A stretch of 64,000 nucleotides of DNA from Falsirhodobacter sp. 20TX0035 (lineage in GTDB: Bacteria; Pseudomonadota; Alphaproteobacteria; Rhodobacterales; Rhodobacteraceae). Below are positions 8,741-17,309 of this stretch, piece by piece. Position numbers and translations under genes: made by a program. The notes below the pieces were generated by a model. The model made no database searches and had not been told where the DNA came from. It saw nothing but the letters and a program-made list of their open reading frames with translations. The stretch spans positions 737,034 through 801,033 of the forward strand of contig NZ_JAQMHV010000001.1 of the NCBI RefSeq assembly GCF_028307215.1, written 5' to 3'. How positions within the stretch are numbered: position 1 is the first letter of the stretch; every line of letters begins with the position of its first letter.

Positions 8741-8765
8741 CCGGCACGCCCGGCTAACGTGCCGG
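8741..8765. repeat. Inverted repeat between smr and the DUF2938 gene
   Basis: CCGGCACG (8741-8748) and CGTGCCGG (8758-8765) form a perfect 8-bp stem with a 9-nt loop, 11 bp after the smr stop. There is no T-run. It could attenuate transcription into the next gene, whose GGGAGGGG ribosome-binding site follows directly. Confidence 0.5.
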
Positions 8766-8781
8766 TCAAAGGGAGGGGACC

Positions 8782-9261
8782 ATGACGTTCATCACCGCCA
8801 GCCTGATCATCGGCATCATCGCCACGGCCATCTTCGATCTGTGGGGGCTTCTGGTCGCCGTGCTGCGCCGCCAGCCGCGTCCGCGTTGGGATATGGCAGG
8901 CCGCTGGTTCTGGCACATGGCACAGGGCCGTTTCCGGCATGACGACATGGCCGCCCTTCGCCCCGTCGGGGGCGAATCCCTTCTGGGGTGGGTCCTGCAC
9001 TACGTCATCGGGGTGATCTACGCCGCCCTGATCCCCCTGATCTGGGGGATGGACTGGCTGGAGCATCCGACGCTGGCCCCCGCGCTGATCGTGGGCGTGG
9101 TTACGGTGCTGGCAGGCTGGCTCCTCATGTCGCCGGGGATGGGCAACGGCATCGCCGCCAGCCGGGCCCCGCACCCGTGGACGGTGCGGGGGCTGCAACT
9201 GGCGGCGCATGTGGTCTTCGGCCTCGGCCTGTGGATCGGGGCCTTGATCTACAGCATGTAG
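8782..9261 (+). CDS. DUF2938-family integral membrane protein
   Basis: 159 residues with four predicted transmembrane helices (about 3-25, 70-90, 97-117, 135-157). The first helix contains [10 protein letters not shown]. The [15 protein letters not shown] loop and the [17 protein letters not shown] motif resemble the DUF2938 family. The function is unknown. A strong GGGAGGGG ribosome-binding site lies 5 bp before the ATG. Its 3' end overlaps that of convergent hslU by 13 bp. Confidence 0.75.
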   Translation: MTFITASLIIGIIATAIFDLWGLLVAVLRRQPRPRWDMAGRWFWHMAQGRFRHDDMAALRPVGGESLLGWVLHYVIGVIYAALIPLIWGMDWLEHPTLAPALIVGVVTVLAGWLLMSPGMGNGIAASRAPHPWTVRGLQLAAHVVFGLGLWIGALIYSM

Positions 9262-10547
9262 CGCGACACGTCGGTGCTGCGCGCCAGCGTGCCAAGGTTC
9301 GCCTCCACATAGGCGGCATCGACCACCACGGCCTCGCCCTCCCGGTCGGGGGCCACGAAGGACAGCTCCTCGAACACCCGCTCGATCACGGTGTAAAGCC
9401 GCCGCGCCCCGATGTTCTCGACCGAGCCGTTGACCTCGGCCGCGATGCGCGCCAGCGCCGCGATGCCGTCGGGGCGGAACATGACGTCCACGCCTTCGGT
9501 CGCCATCAGCGCCGTGTACTGCCGCGTCAGGGCGTTGTCGGTGTCGGTCAGGATGCGGACGAAGTCGCCTTCCGTCAGGGCCTGCAGTTCCACCCGGATC
9601 GGCAGGCGGCCCTGAAGTTCCGGCAGCAGGTCCGAGGGCTTGGCCACATGGAATGCGCCCGAAGCGATGAACAGGATGTGGTCCGTCTTGACCGCGCCGT
9701 GCTTGGTGGACACGGTGGTGCCCTCGATCAGCGGCAGAAGATCACGCTGCACACCTTCGCGCGACACGTCGCCGCTGCGGTTGTCGCTGCGGGCGCAGAC
9801 CTTGTCGATCTCGTCGATGAAGACGATGCCGTTCTGCTGCACGGCCTCCAGCGCCGCGGCCTTGACCGCCTCGTCGTCCAGAAGCTTGTCGGCCTCGTCG
9901 TTCATCAGCACGTCATGGCTGTCGGCCACGGTCATCTTCTTGCGCACGGTGCGCCCGCCGAAGGCCTTTCCGAAGATGTCGCCCAGTTGCATCATGCCCG
10001 GCTGCTGGCCCGGGATCTCCATGTTGCCCAGGGGGTTCGTGGTGTCGCGCACCTCCAGCTCGATCACCTGGCGATCCAGTTCGCCCGATTTCAGCTTCCG
10101 GCGGAACATCTCGCGCGTCTGTTCGCGCGCGTCCTTGCCGGCCAGCGCCTCGATCACGCGGTCCTCGGCGGCCTTGGCGGCGCGGGCCTTCACATCCTCG
10201 CGCATCCATTCGCGCGTTTCCACCATGGCGGCGTCCACCAGGTCGCGGATGATGCTTTCCACGTCGCGCCCGACATAGCCGACCTCGGTGAACTTCGTCG
10301 CCTCCACCTTCAGGAAGGGCGCGCGCGCCAGCTTGGCCAGACGGCGGCTGATCTCGGTCTTGCCGACGCCCGTGGGGCCGATCATCAGGATGTTCTTGGG
10401 ATAGACCTCGTCGCGCAGATCGTCGCCCAGCTGCTTCCTGCGCCAGCGGTTGCGCAGGGCCACGGCCACCGCGCGCTTAGCACCGGACTGGCCGATGATG
10501 AAGCGGTCCAGCTCGGCGACAATCTCTCGGGGGGTCAGGTCTGTCAT
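9249..10547 (-). CDS. hslU: ATP-dependent protease ATPase subunit HslU
   Basis: 432 residues. HslU is the AAA+ unfoldase of the HslUV (ClpYQ) protease. It has the opening [16 protein letters not shown], Walker A GPTGVGKT at 57-64, the GYVGRDV pore loop region, a large inserted I domain, Walker [11 protein letters not shown], and the C-terminal tail DVSRYML that activates HslV. AAGGAG lies just before the ATG at 10547, which fixes the start over a longer reading frame. Unlike the common hslV-hslU operon, the partner hslV is separated by a PNPOx-like gene on the other strand. Confidence 0.97.
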   Translation of the reverse strand: MTDLTPREIVAELDRFIIGQSGAKRAVAVALRNRWRRKQLGDDLRDEVYPKNILMIGPTGVGKTEISRRLAKLARAPFLKVEATKFTEVGYVGRDVESIIRDLVDAAMVETREWMREDVKARAAKAAEDRVIEALAGKDAREQTREMFRRKLKSGELDRQVIELEVRDTTNPLGNMEIPGQQPGMMQLGDIFGKAFGGRTVRKKMTVADSHDVLMNDEADKLLDDEAVKAAALEAVQQNGIVFIDEIDKVCARSDNRSGDVSREGVQRDLLPLIEGTTVSTKHGAVKTDHILFIASGAFHVAKPSDLLPELQGRLPIRVELQALTEGDFVRILTDTDNALTRQYTALMATEGVDVMFRPDGIAALARIAAEVNGSVENIGARRLYTVIERVFEELSFVAPDREGEAVVVDAAYVEANLGTLARSTDVSRYML

Positions 10548-10623
10548 CGTGTCTCCTTCAGGCCGCCCGCGGAACATTCGCCGCGCGGGCATCGTTGTCG
10601 TGGAAATATATGGAGGATTGGTC

Positions 10624-11109
10624 ATGCCAACACCGGCAGAACTTGAAAAGAAACTGTGGAAGGCCCTGAACGATCACGCGACGGCCTTCCTTGGCCTGTC
10701 GAACGCCGAACACGGGCACGGGCGCCCGATGACGCTGATCAGCGAAGGCGACCACGGTCCGCTGTGGGTGTTCACCACCAAGACCAACGACATGGTCGAA
10801 TCCGCCCATGCCGGCAGCGCCGCCTTCGTACATTACGTGTCCAAGGGGCATGACCTCTGGGCCTGCGTGCACGGCAACGTCACCATCTCCACCGACCGCG
10901 CCGACATCGACCGCCTGTGGAACAGCCACGTCGCGGCCTGGTACGAAGGCGGCAAGGACGATCCCAGCATCGCGCTGATCCGCTTCGAACCCGACCATGC
11001 CGAGATCTGGGAAGACAGCTCCAGCGTCGTGGCGGGCGTAAAAACCGCCCTTGGCCTGTCCGATCCCAAGAAGGACGCGCAGAACAAGAAGGCCACCGTC
11101 CAGCTGTGA
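10624..11109 (+). CDS. Pyridoxamine 5'-phosphate oxidase family (general stress protein 26-like) protein
   Basis: 161 residues with a single split-barrel flavin-binding fold. The pattern ([24 protein letters not shown], then [19 protein letters not shown], and the [13 protein letters not shown] and [12 protein letters not shown] segments) matches the Pyridox_ox_2/GSP26-like group and not the true PdxH. These proteins bind FMN, F420 or heme, and the substrate is unknown. GGAGG precedes the ATG. It lies between hslU and hslV on the opposite strand and converges on hslV across a hairpin terminator. Confidence 0.82.
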   Translation: MPTPAELEKKLWKALNDHATAFLGLSNAEHGHGRPMTLISEGDHGPLWVFTTKTNDMVESAHAGSAAFVHYVSKGHDLWACVHGNVTISTDRADIDRLWNSHVAAWYEGGKDDPSIALIRFEPDHAEIWEDSSSVVAGVKTALGLSDPKKDAQNKKATVQL

Positions 11110-11115
11110 CACGGC

Positions 11116-11133
11116 GCCGGCCTTCGGGCCGGC
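11116..11133. terminator. Hairpin between convergent PNPOx-like gene and hslV
   Basis: Perfect 7-bp stem GCCGGCC / GGCCGGC with a stable TTCG tetraloop, lying between two convergent stops. T-runs on either side are short (CTTTC on the plus strand), so termination strength is uncertain. It may act in both directions. Confidence 0.6.
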
Positions 11134-11140
11134 ACCGCTT

Positions 11141-11704
11141 TCAGGCCTGGCGGGCAATGCGTTCCACCGTCAGCTTGCCGTTGGTGTAGACGCAAATGTC
11201 CGCCGCGATGGCCATGGCCTGACGGGCGATGTCCTCGGCCCCGAGGTCGGTGGACATCAGCCCCCGCGCGGCCGCCAGTGCAAAGTTCCCGCCCGACCCG
11301 ATGGCCGCGACGTCATGCTCCGGCTCCAGCACGTCGCCGGCGCCGGTGATGACCAGAAGATCGGTGCCGTCGGTGACGATCAGCATGGCTTCCAGCTTCT
11401 GCAGATACTTGTCCGTCCGCCAGTCCTTGGCCAGTTCGACGCTGGCGCGGGCCAGCTGTCCTGGAAACGCCTCCAGCTTCGTTTCCAGCCGTTCCAGCAG
11501 CGTGAAGGCGTCGGCGGTGGATCCGGCAAAGCCGCAGACCACGTCGCGCCCGCCCGGGGACAGGCGGCGCACCTTGCGCGCCGTGCCCTTGATCACGGTC
11601 TGGCCCAGGCTCACCTGCCCGTCGCCGGCGATGACCACTTCGTCGCCCCGGCGCACGCCGATGATCGTGGTGCCGTGCCAGCCGGGAAATTGCGTCTCCG
11701 CCAT
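11141..11704 (-). CDS. hslV: ATP-dependent protease subunit HslV
   Basis: 187 residues. HslV forms the double-hexameric proteolytic core of HslUV. The catalytic N-terminal threonine should be the first T of [20 protein letters not shown], so the preceding [11 protein letters not shown] is an 11-residue propeptide to be cleaved; such an extension is typical of alphaproteobacterial HslV, while E. coli begins directly at MTTI. Later segments [20 protein letters not shown] and [14 protein letters not shown] are conserved. A GAGGAGAC ribosome-binding site precedes the ATG at 11704, and a sigma-32-like promoter is visible upstream. Confidence 0.97.
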   Translation of the reverse strand: MAETQFPGWHGTTIIGVRRGDEVVIAGDGQVSLGQTVIKGTARKVRRLSPGGRDVVCGFAGSTADAFTLLERLETKLEAFPGQLARASVELAKDWRTDKYLQKLEAMLIVTDGTDLLVITGAGDVLEPEHDVAAIGSGGNFALAAARGLMSTDLGAEDIARQAMAIAADICVYTNGKLTVERIARQA

Positions 11705-11729
11705 GGTGTCTCCTCTTTCTGTCGGGCTG

Positions 11730-11759
11730 TATATGGCGACAGGCCAAGGGGGCCTCAAC
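11730..11759 (-). promoter_or_regulatory. Possible heat-shock (RpoH) promoter of hslV
   Basis: On the minus strand GTTGAGG (-35-like, 11753-11759) is followed after 16 bp by CCATATA (-10-like). This resembles the sigma-32 pattern CTTGAAA ... CCCCATNT. It sits 26 bp before the hslV start. The -35 element is imperfect. Confidence 0.45.
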
Positions 11760-11834
11760 CCTCTGGTGGGCAGAGGGCAAGGGACGTCGCAAAACTTTGC
11801 TTGAAGAACGGGCGATGCCACCAAGGCAACGCCA

Positions 11835-11860
11835 AAGGAAAAGGGCACCCGAAGGTGCCC
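11835..11860 (-). terminator. Intrinsic terminator of trxA
   Basis: On the minus strand the stem GGGCACC-TTCG-GGTGCCC is followed by TTTTCCTTT, starting a few bases after the trxA stop. A perfect 7-bp stem with a TTCG tetraloop and a T-run makes this a good factor-independent terminator. Confidence 0.85.
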
Positions 11861-11865
11861 GTTTC

Positions 11866-12186
11866 TCAGATCTCGCTCTTGATCCAGTTGGCCAGCGCCG
11901 CCTTGGGCGCCGCGCCGATCTTGTTGGACACGACCTGCCCGTCCTTGAACATGAACAGCGCCGGGATGCCGCGCACGCCCAATTCGGCCGGGCTGACGGG
12001 GTTCTCGTCGACGTTGACCTTCACGATCTTGACCTTGCCCGCGTATTCGGCGGCAAGCTCCTCCAGCGCAGGTCCGATCTGGCGGCAGGGACCGCACCAT
12101 TCGGCCCAGAAGTCCACGACAACGGGGATGTCCGACTGACGCACTTCGGCGTCAAAGGTCGTGTCGGTTACGGAAACGGTGGCCAT
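11866..12186 (-). CDS. trxA: Thioredoxin 1
   Basis: 106 residues with the active site WCGPC at 30-34 and the conserved cis-proline region [11 protein letters not shown]. It is the general cytosolic dithiol reductant. The ATG at 12186 gives the standard thioredoxin length. It is a single-gene unit closed by its own terminator. Inference: in related genomes trxA commonly follows addA; here a 5-kb block with rfbCBDA and metF separates the two. Confidence 0.97.
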   Translation of the reverse strand: MATVSVTDTTFDAEVRQSDIPVVVDFWAEWCGPCRQIGPALEELAAEYAGKVKIVKVNVDENPVSPAELGVRGIPALFMFKDGQVVSNKIGAAPKAALANWIKSEI

Positions 12187-12308
12187 GGGCAAACTCCTGT
12201 CTGATGGGTTCCAGACGTAGGCATGCAACCCAAACGCGTCAAGCGCCCGGTATTTGCTTGCGTCATGCCTCCGTTCCCGACAAACCTTGCGCAAACAAGA
12301 GGGTGGCC

Positions 12309-12875
12309 ATGCAGATCGAACATACGAGCCTTCCAGGCGTTCTTCTTTTGACTCCAAGACGTTTCGGCGACTCGCGGGGATTCTTCTCGGAAAGCTGGAA
12401 TCGGAAGACCCTGATGCAATCCGGGGTTGATCTGCCGGAGTTCGTTCAGGACAATCATTCCATGTCGGCCAAGGCCGGAACCGTGCGCGGCCTGCACTTC
12501 CAGTCGCCGCCGCACGCGCAGGGCAAGCTGGTGCGCTGCGGGCGCGGGGCGCTGTTCGACGTGGCGGTGGACATCCGCGTGGGCTCGCCGACCTACGGGC
12601 AGTGGACGGGGGCGGAATTGTCGTTCGAGAATGGCAAGCAGCTGTGGATCCCGGCGGGCTTCCTGCACGGCTTCGCCACCCTGACCGACGATACCGAGAT
12701 CTGCTACAAGTGCACCGACCACTACGCCCCCGACTGCGACGGCGCGGTGCGCTGGGACAGCGCGGGCATCGACTGGCCGCTGCCGGCGGGCGTCACGCCG
12801 CTGCTGTCCGACAAGGACGCCGCCGCGCAAAGCCTTGCCGATTTCAAATCCCCCTTCGTGATGGAGCCTGCATGA
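12309..12875 (+). CDS. rfbC: dTDP-4-dehydrorhamnose 3,5-epimerase
   Basis: 188 residues, the normal length of RmlC. It double-epimerises dTDP-4-keto-6-deoxyglucose at C3 and C5. Visible motifs are [30 protein letters not shown] with the catalytic His region, and [11 protein letters not shown] with LDSKD-like closing residues. The ATG at 12309 follows a GAGGG site; upstream in-frame codons are not family-like. It is the first gene of rfbC-rfbB-rfbD-rfbA, in which every junction is a 4-bp ATGA overlap. Confidence 0.96.
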   Translation: MQIEHTSLPGVLLLTPRRFGDSRGFFSESWNRKTLMQSGVDLPEFVQDNHSMSAKAGTVRGLHFQSPPHAQGKLVRCGRGALFDVAVDIRVGSPTYGQWTGAELSFENGKQLWIPAGFLHGFATLTDDTEICYKCTDHYAPDCDGAVRWDSAGIDWPLPAGVTPLLSDKDAAAQSLADFKSPFVMEPA

Positions 12876-13906
12876 ACATCCTGATCACCGGCGGCGCCGG
12901 CTTCATCGGTTCGGCCGTGGTGCGTCAGGCGATCCGCGACGGTCATTCGGTCGTGAACGTGGACGCGCTGACCTATGCCGCCTGCCTCGACAACGTGGCC
13001 GAAGCGGCGGAAAGCCCGAACTACGTGTTTGAGAAGGCCGACATCCGCGACCGCGCGGCACTGGACCATATCTTCGCGCAGCACAAGCCGGACGCCGTGA
13101 TGCATCTGGCGGCCGAGTCCCACGTGGACCGGTCCATCGACGCGCCCGGCGATTTCATCGAAACGAACGTGCTGGGCACCTTCAACATGCTGGAAGCCGC
13201 CCGCGCCTTCTGGACCCAGCAAGGCAAGCCCGACACGTTCCGCTTTCACCACATCTCCACCGACGAGGTGTTCGGCACGCTGGGCGAGACCGGACAGTTC
13301 ACCGAAGACACGCCCTACGCTCCGAACTCCCCCTACTCGGCTTCGAAGGCCGGATCGGACCATCTGGTGCGCGCGTGGCACGAAACCTACGGCCTGCCCG
13401 TGGTGATGACCAACTGCTCCAACAACTATGGACCGTATCACTTCCCGGAAAAGCTGATCCCGGTCGTGATCCTGAAGGCGCTGGCGGGCGAACCCATCCC
13501 CGTCTACGGCAAGGGCGAAAACGTCCGCGACTGGCTGTATGTGGAGGATCACGCGGACGCCCTGCTGACCGTGGTGCAGAAGGGCGAACTCGGCCGATCC
13601 TACAACATCGGGGGCGAGAACGAGGCGAAGAACATCGACATCGTGCGCACCATCTGCGCCATCCTGGATGAAAAGCGTCCGAAGGCCGCGGCGTATGCCG
13701 ACCAGATCACCTTCGTGATCGACCGTCCGGGCCACGACCTGCGCTATGCCATCGACCCCACCCGCATCCGCACCGAACTCGGCTGGCGTCCCTCCGTGAC
13801 GCTGGAACAAGGGCTGGAAAAGACGGTGGACTGGTATCTGGCGAACGAGGACTGGTGGCGCCCGCTGCAGGCCCGGGCCGGCGGTCGGCTGGGAACGAAG
13901 GCATGA
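12872..13906 (+). CDS. rfbB: dTDP-glucose 4,6-dehydratase
   Basis: 344 residues. This extended SDR converts dTDP-glucose to dTDP-4-keto-6-deoxyglucose. It has the NAD-binding TGGAGFIG at 7-14, [12 protein letters not shown], the catalytic STDEVFG motif, the [12 protein letters not shown] tyrosine/lysine pair and [14 protein letters not shown], all diagnostic of RmlB. The ATG overlaps the rfbC stop by 4 bp. Confidence 0.97.
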   Translation: MNILITGGAGFIGSAVVRQAIRDGHSVVNVDALTYAACLDNVAEAAESPNYVFEKADIRDRAALDHIFAQHKPDAVMHLAAESHVDRSIDAPGDFIETNVLGTFNMLEAARAFWTQQGKPDTFRFHHISTDEVFGTLGETGQFTEDTPYAPNSPYSASKAGSDHLVRAWHETYGLPVVMTNCSNNYGPYHFPEKLIPVVILKALAGEPIPVYGKGENVRDWLYVEDHADALLTVVQKGELGRSYNIGGENEAKNIDIVRTICAILDEKRPKAAAYADQITFVIDRPGHDLRYAIDPTRIRTELGWRPSVTLEQGLEKTVDWYLANEDWWRPLQARAGGRLGTKA

Positions 13907-14748
13907 TCCTCGTCTTCGGGGAAACCGGACAGGTCGCGCGGGAACTGAAGCGCCGCCTGCCCGACGCCACCTTCCTGTCGCGCGCGCAGGCCGACCTGTC
14001 GGACCCCGCGGCCTGCGCGGCGGCGATTCGCGACAGCGCCGCCACCGCCGTGATCAACGCCGCCGCCTGGACAGCCGTGGACAAGGCGGAAACCGAGGAG
14101 GCGGCCGCCACCGTCATCAACGGCGACGCGCCCGCCGCCATGGCCCGCGCCTGCGCCGAAAAGGGCATCCCCTTCGTCCACATCTCCACCGACTACGTGT
14201 TCGACGGCAGCGGCACCGCGCCGTGGACACCGTCCGACGCCACGGGGCCGATCGGCGCCTATGGCCGGTCGAAGCTGGCGGGCGAACAGGGCGTTCAGGC
14301 CGCAGGCGGCGCCCATGCGATCCTGCGCACCAGCTGGGTGTTTTCGGCCCATGGCAACAACTTCGTCAAGACGATGCTGCGCCTGGCCGAACGCGGCACC
14401 CTGAACGTGGTGGAGGATCAGGTCGGCGGTCCCACCCCCGCCGCCGACATCGCGGACACCTGCATCGCCATGGCCAAGGCGCTGTGCGACGATCCGTCGA
14501 CATCCGGCATCTACCACCTGTCGGGCGCCCCGGATGTCAGCTGGGCCGATTTCGCGCGCGAGATCTTCGCGCAGGCGGGCCTGACGGTCGAGGTGACGGG
14601 CATCCCGTCCTCGGCCTATCCGACGCCCGCGAAACGGCCGGCGAACAGCCGGATGGACTGCGGCGATCTGGCGGTGTTCGGCCTGTCGCGCCCCGACTGG
14701 CGCCCGGGCCTGAAGGACGTGTTGAACGAGTTGGGAGCAGGGACATGA
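13903..14748 (+). CDS. rfbD: dTDP-4-dehydrorhamnose reductase
   Basis: 281 residues. It performs the final NAD(P)H reduction to dTDP-L-rhamnose. It shows the short Rossmann start [14 protein letters not shown], the [10 protein letters not shown] segment, [10 protein letters not shown], the YGRSKLAGE catalytic tyrosine/lysine and [18 protein letters not shown], as in RmlD. The start overlaps rfbB and the stop overlaps rfbA by 4 bp each. Confidence 0.97.
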   Translation: MILVFGETGQVARELKRRLPDATFLSRAQADLSDPAACAAAIRDSAATAVINAAAWTAVDKAETEEAAATVINGDAPAAMARACAEKGIPFVHISTDYVFDGSGTAPWTPSDATGPIGAYGRSKLAGEQGVQAAGGAHAILRTSWVFSAHGNNFVKTMLRLAERGTLNVVEDQVGGPTPAADIADTCIAMAKALCDDPSTSGIYHLSGAPDVSWADFAREIFAQAGLTVEVTGIPSSAYPTPAKRPANSRMDCGDLAVFGLSRPDWRPGLKDVLNELGAGT

Positions 14749-15617
14749 CGCAGCGCAAGGGTATCATTCTGGCCGGCGGATCGGGCACGCGCCTGTATCC
14801 GATCACGATGGGCGTGTCGAAGCAGCTTCTGCCGCTGTATGACAAGCCGATGATCTACTATCCGCTGTCGGTGCTGATGCTGGCCGGCATCCGCGAGATC
14901 GCGATCATCACCACCCCGCAGGATCAGGACCAGTTCCAGCGCCTGATGGGCGACGGCAGCCAGTGGGGCATCCGCATCACGTGGCTGGTCCAGCCCAGCC
15001 CCGACGGGTTGGCGCAGGCCTACCTGATCGCGCGCGATTTCCTGGACGGCGCGCCCTCGGCCATGGTTCTGGGTGACAACATCTTCTTCGGCCACGGCCT
15101 GCCGCAGCTTCTGAAGGCGGCGGACGCGCAGCCCAAGGGCGGCACCGTCTTCGGCTATCATGTGGCCGATCCCGAACGCTACGGCGTGGTCGCCTTCGAC
15201 GAGGCAGGCCGCGTGTCCACCATCATCGAAAAGCCCGACGTGCCGCCCTCGAACTACGCCGTGACGGGCCTCTACTTCCTGGACGGCACCGCCTCCGACC
15301 GCGCCGCGCAGGTGGTCCCCTCGGGACGAGGAGAGCTGGAGATCACCTCCCTTCTGGAGATGTATCTGGAGGAAGGCCTGCTGAACGTGCAGCAGATGGG
15401 CCGCGGCTATGCCTGGCTTGACACCGGCACGCATGCGAGCCTTCTGGACGCCGGCAACTTCGTCCGCACGCTGGAGGAACGTCAGGGCCTGCAGACGGGC
15501 AGCCCGGACGAGATCGGGTTCAGCCAAGGCTGGATCAACGAAAGCCAGCTGGCCGACCGGATCGACCTGTTCCGCAAGACGAACTACGGCAAGGCGCTGC
15601 AGGACCTGCTGCGCTGA
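14745..15617 (+). CDS. rfbA: Glucose-1-phosphate thymidylyltransferase
   Basis: 290 residues. It makes dTDP-glucose from glucose-1-phosphate and dTTP, the first step of the pathway, although its gene is last. The nucleotide loop GGSGTRLYPIT follows IILA near the N-terminus, with KQLLPLYDKPMIYYPL, LGDNIFFGHGL and AWLDTGTHASLLDA later, all standard for RmlA. An imperfect 16-bp hairpin begins 18 bp after its stop. Confidence 0.97.
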   Translation: MTQRKGIILAGGSGTRLYPITMGVSKQLLPLYDKPMIYYPLSVLMLAGIREIAIITTPQDQDQFQRLMGDGSQWGIRITWLVQPSPDGLAQAYLIARDFLDGAPSAMVLGDNIFFGHGLPQLLKAADAQPKGGTVFGYHVADPERYGVVAFDEAGRVSTIIEKPDVPPSNYAVTGLYFLDGTASDRAAQVVPSGRGELEITSLLEMYLEEGLLNVQQMGRGYAWLDTGTHASLLDAGNFVRTLEERQGLQTGSPDEIGFSQGWINESQLADRIDLFRKTNYGKALQDLLR

Positions 15618-15634
15618 GGCGTGACTTCGCGGAG

Positions 15635-15679
15635 ATGACGGCTACCTTCCCGCACGTCGCAAAGGAAGGAAGCCGTCAT
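15635..15679 (+). repeat. Hairpin covering the ribosome-binding site and start of the downstream SDR gene
   Basis: The left arm ATGACGGCTACCTTCC (15635-15650) pairs with GGAAGGAAGCCGTCAT (15664-15679) at 15 of 16 positions around a 13-nt loop. The right arm contains the purine-rich ribosome-binding site and the first two bases of the SDR start codon (15678-15680). No T-run follows, so it is not a classical terminator. In an rfb read-through transcript it would be expected to hide the SDR start. Confidence 0.75.
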
Positions 15680-16355
15680 GAAGCGCGCCATCGTCACCGG
15701 AGGGGCCGGACTGATCGGCCAGGGCATCATCGCCCGTCTGCAGGAGGACGGGTGGGAGGTCGCGAGCCTCGACCTCCAGCCCTCGCGCCTTGGCCGGCAC
15801 ATCGACTGCGATCTGGGGGATGAGGCGTCGATCACCGCCGCGATGGACACGCTGGGCTGGGACCGCCTGGACCTTCTGGTCAACAATGGCGGCAAGGTGA
15901 AGGGCGGAACCTCCATGGATCTGGCCGGCACCTCGCTGGCGGACTGGAACGCCCTTCTGGACACCCACCTGACCGGTGCCTTCTTGATGAGCCGGGCGGC
16001 GCTGCCTCTTCTGGCGAACGGCGGCTCCATCGTCATGATGGTGTCCACGCGGGCCCTGATGTCCGAAGGGGGCGATTTCGCCTATGCGGCGGCCAAGGGC
16101 GGGATGGTCGGTCTGACGCAGGCGCTGGCCGTGCAGCTGGGTCCGCGGATTCGCGTGAACGCCATCGCGCCGGGCTGGATCACCGACGCCACCGACCTTT
16201 CGGACAAAGATCACGCGCAGCATCCCGTGGGCCGTGTCGGGCGGCCTGCGGACATCGCGCAGGCCGTCCTGTATCTGGCGCAGGCGGATTTCGTGACGGG
16301 TCAATGCCTTGTGGTCGATGGCGGGATGACGAAGAAGATGATCTACGCGGAATGA
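15678..16355 (+). CDS. Short-chain dehydrogenase/reductase, substrate unknown
   Basis: 225 residues, classical SDR. The cofactor loop is TGGAGLIG near 7-14, unlike the common TGxxxGIG, and the NNAG motif reads NNGG at about 69-72. The catalytic set is Ser123, Tyr136 and Lys140 (YAAAK), with the PGWITDAT and GQCLVVDGG endings. The family fixes an NAD(P)-dependent oxidoreductase but not the substrate. It follows rfbA by 60 bp on the same strand; whether it takes part in surface sugar synthesis is not shown. Its start lies in a strong hairpin. Confidence 0.85.
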   Translation: MKRAIVTGGAGLIGQGIIARLQEDGWEVASLDLQPSRLGRHIDCDLGDEASITAAMDTLGWDRLDLLVNNGGKVKGGTSMDLAGTSLADWNALLDTHLTGAFLMSRAALPLLANGGSIVMMVSTRALMSEGGDFAYAAAKGGMVGLTQALAVQLGPRIRVNAIAPGWITDATDLSDKDHAQHPVGRVGRPADIAQAVLYLAQADFVTGQCLVVDGGMTKKMIYAE

Positions 16356-16448
16356 TCCTGCGCCCCGCCTCATGTTTCTGTTGCAAACATTGAATTGGTT
16401 GGGGGACCGCCCCCGTGATATGACTGTTCCACAGGCATAGGAGCGCGC

Positions 16449-17306
16449 ATGGCCCCCCGGATCTCGTTCGAATTCTTCCCGCCGAAGACGCTGGATGCCT
16501 CGTTCCGGCTGTGGGAAACCGTGCGCATGCTGGCCCCGCTGGAACCGGGCTTCTGTTCCGTCACCTATGGCGCGGGCGGCACCACCCGCCAGCTGACGCA
16601 TGAGGCGGTAACCACCATCGGCCGCAACTTCGGCCTGAACGTCGCGGCGCACCTGACCTGCGTGGACGCCACGCGCGCCGAAACGCTGGAGATCGCGAAC
16701 ACCTACGCCGACGCCGGCGTGACCGAAATCGTGGCCTTGCGCGGCGACGCGCCCAAGGGCGTCGACCGCTTCACGCCGCATCCCGAAGGTTTCGCGGATT
16801 CGGTGGAACTGGTGAAGGCGCTGGCCGACACCGGGCGCTTCCACATCCGGGTGGGCGCCTATCCCGAACCGCATCCTGAGGCGGGGCATCCCGGCGCGGA
16901 TGTGGAATGGCTGAAGCGCAAGATCGACGCGGGCGCGGGCAGCGCCATCACCCAGTTCTTCTTCGAACCGGACACCTTCCTGCGCTTCCGCGACGCCTGT
17001 GCAAAAGCCGGCATCACCGCGCCCATCCTGCCCGGCATCCTGCCGATCGAGAATTTCGAAGGCGTCCGCCGCTTCGCCCTGCGCTGCGGCCAGACCGTCC
17101 CTGACTGGCTTTCCGCACGTTTCGAGGCAACGGAGAAGGACCGCCACGAGGCGCTGGCCATCCGCCTGTGCTACGAGCTGTGCACCCGCCTTGTGGATGA
17201 AGGGGTGGAAGATCTTCATTTCTACACCCTCAACCGCCCGCATCTGAGCCGGGACGTCTGCCTCGCTTTGGGCCTGCGCAGCACCAACGAACGCGACGTG
17301 GCCTGA
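16449..17306 (+). CDS. metF: Methylenetetrahydrofolate reductase
   Basis: 285 residues. This FAD enzyme reduces 5,10-methylene-THF to 5-methyl-THF for methionine synthesis. It has ISFEFFPPKT at the N-terminus with the catalytic glutamate, SVTYGAGGTTR, EIVALRGDAP, QFFFEPDTFLRF and PGILPIENF, all typical of MetF. AGGAG precedes the ATG. It converges on addA with only 3 bp between the stops. A 22-codon ORF (16372-16440) upstream has no ribosome-binding site and is probably chance. Confidence 0.97.
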   Translation: MAPRISFEFFPPKTLDASFRLWETVRMLAPLEPGFCSVTYGAGGTTRQLTHEAVTTIGRNFGLNVAAHLTCVDATRAETLEIANTYADAGVTEIVALRGDAPKGVDRFTPHPEGFADSVELVKALADTGRFHIRVGAYPEPHPEAGHPGADVEWLKRKIDAGAGSAITQFFFEPDTFLRFRDACAKAGITAPILPGILPIENFEGVRRFALRCGQTVPDWLSARFEATEKDRHEALAIRLCYELCTRLVDEGVEDLHFYTLNRPHLSRDVCLALGLRSTNERDVA

Positions 17307-17309
17307 GCG

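Noticed and set aside
16372..16440. 22-codon ORF directly upstream of metF as a leader peptide
   Set aside because: No ribosome-binding site, no run of methionine or other regulatory codons, and no terminator/antiterminator pair. Probably chance.
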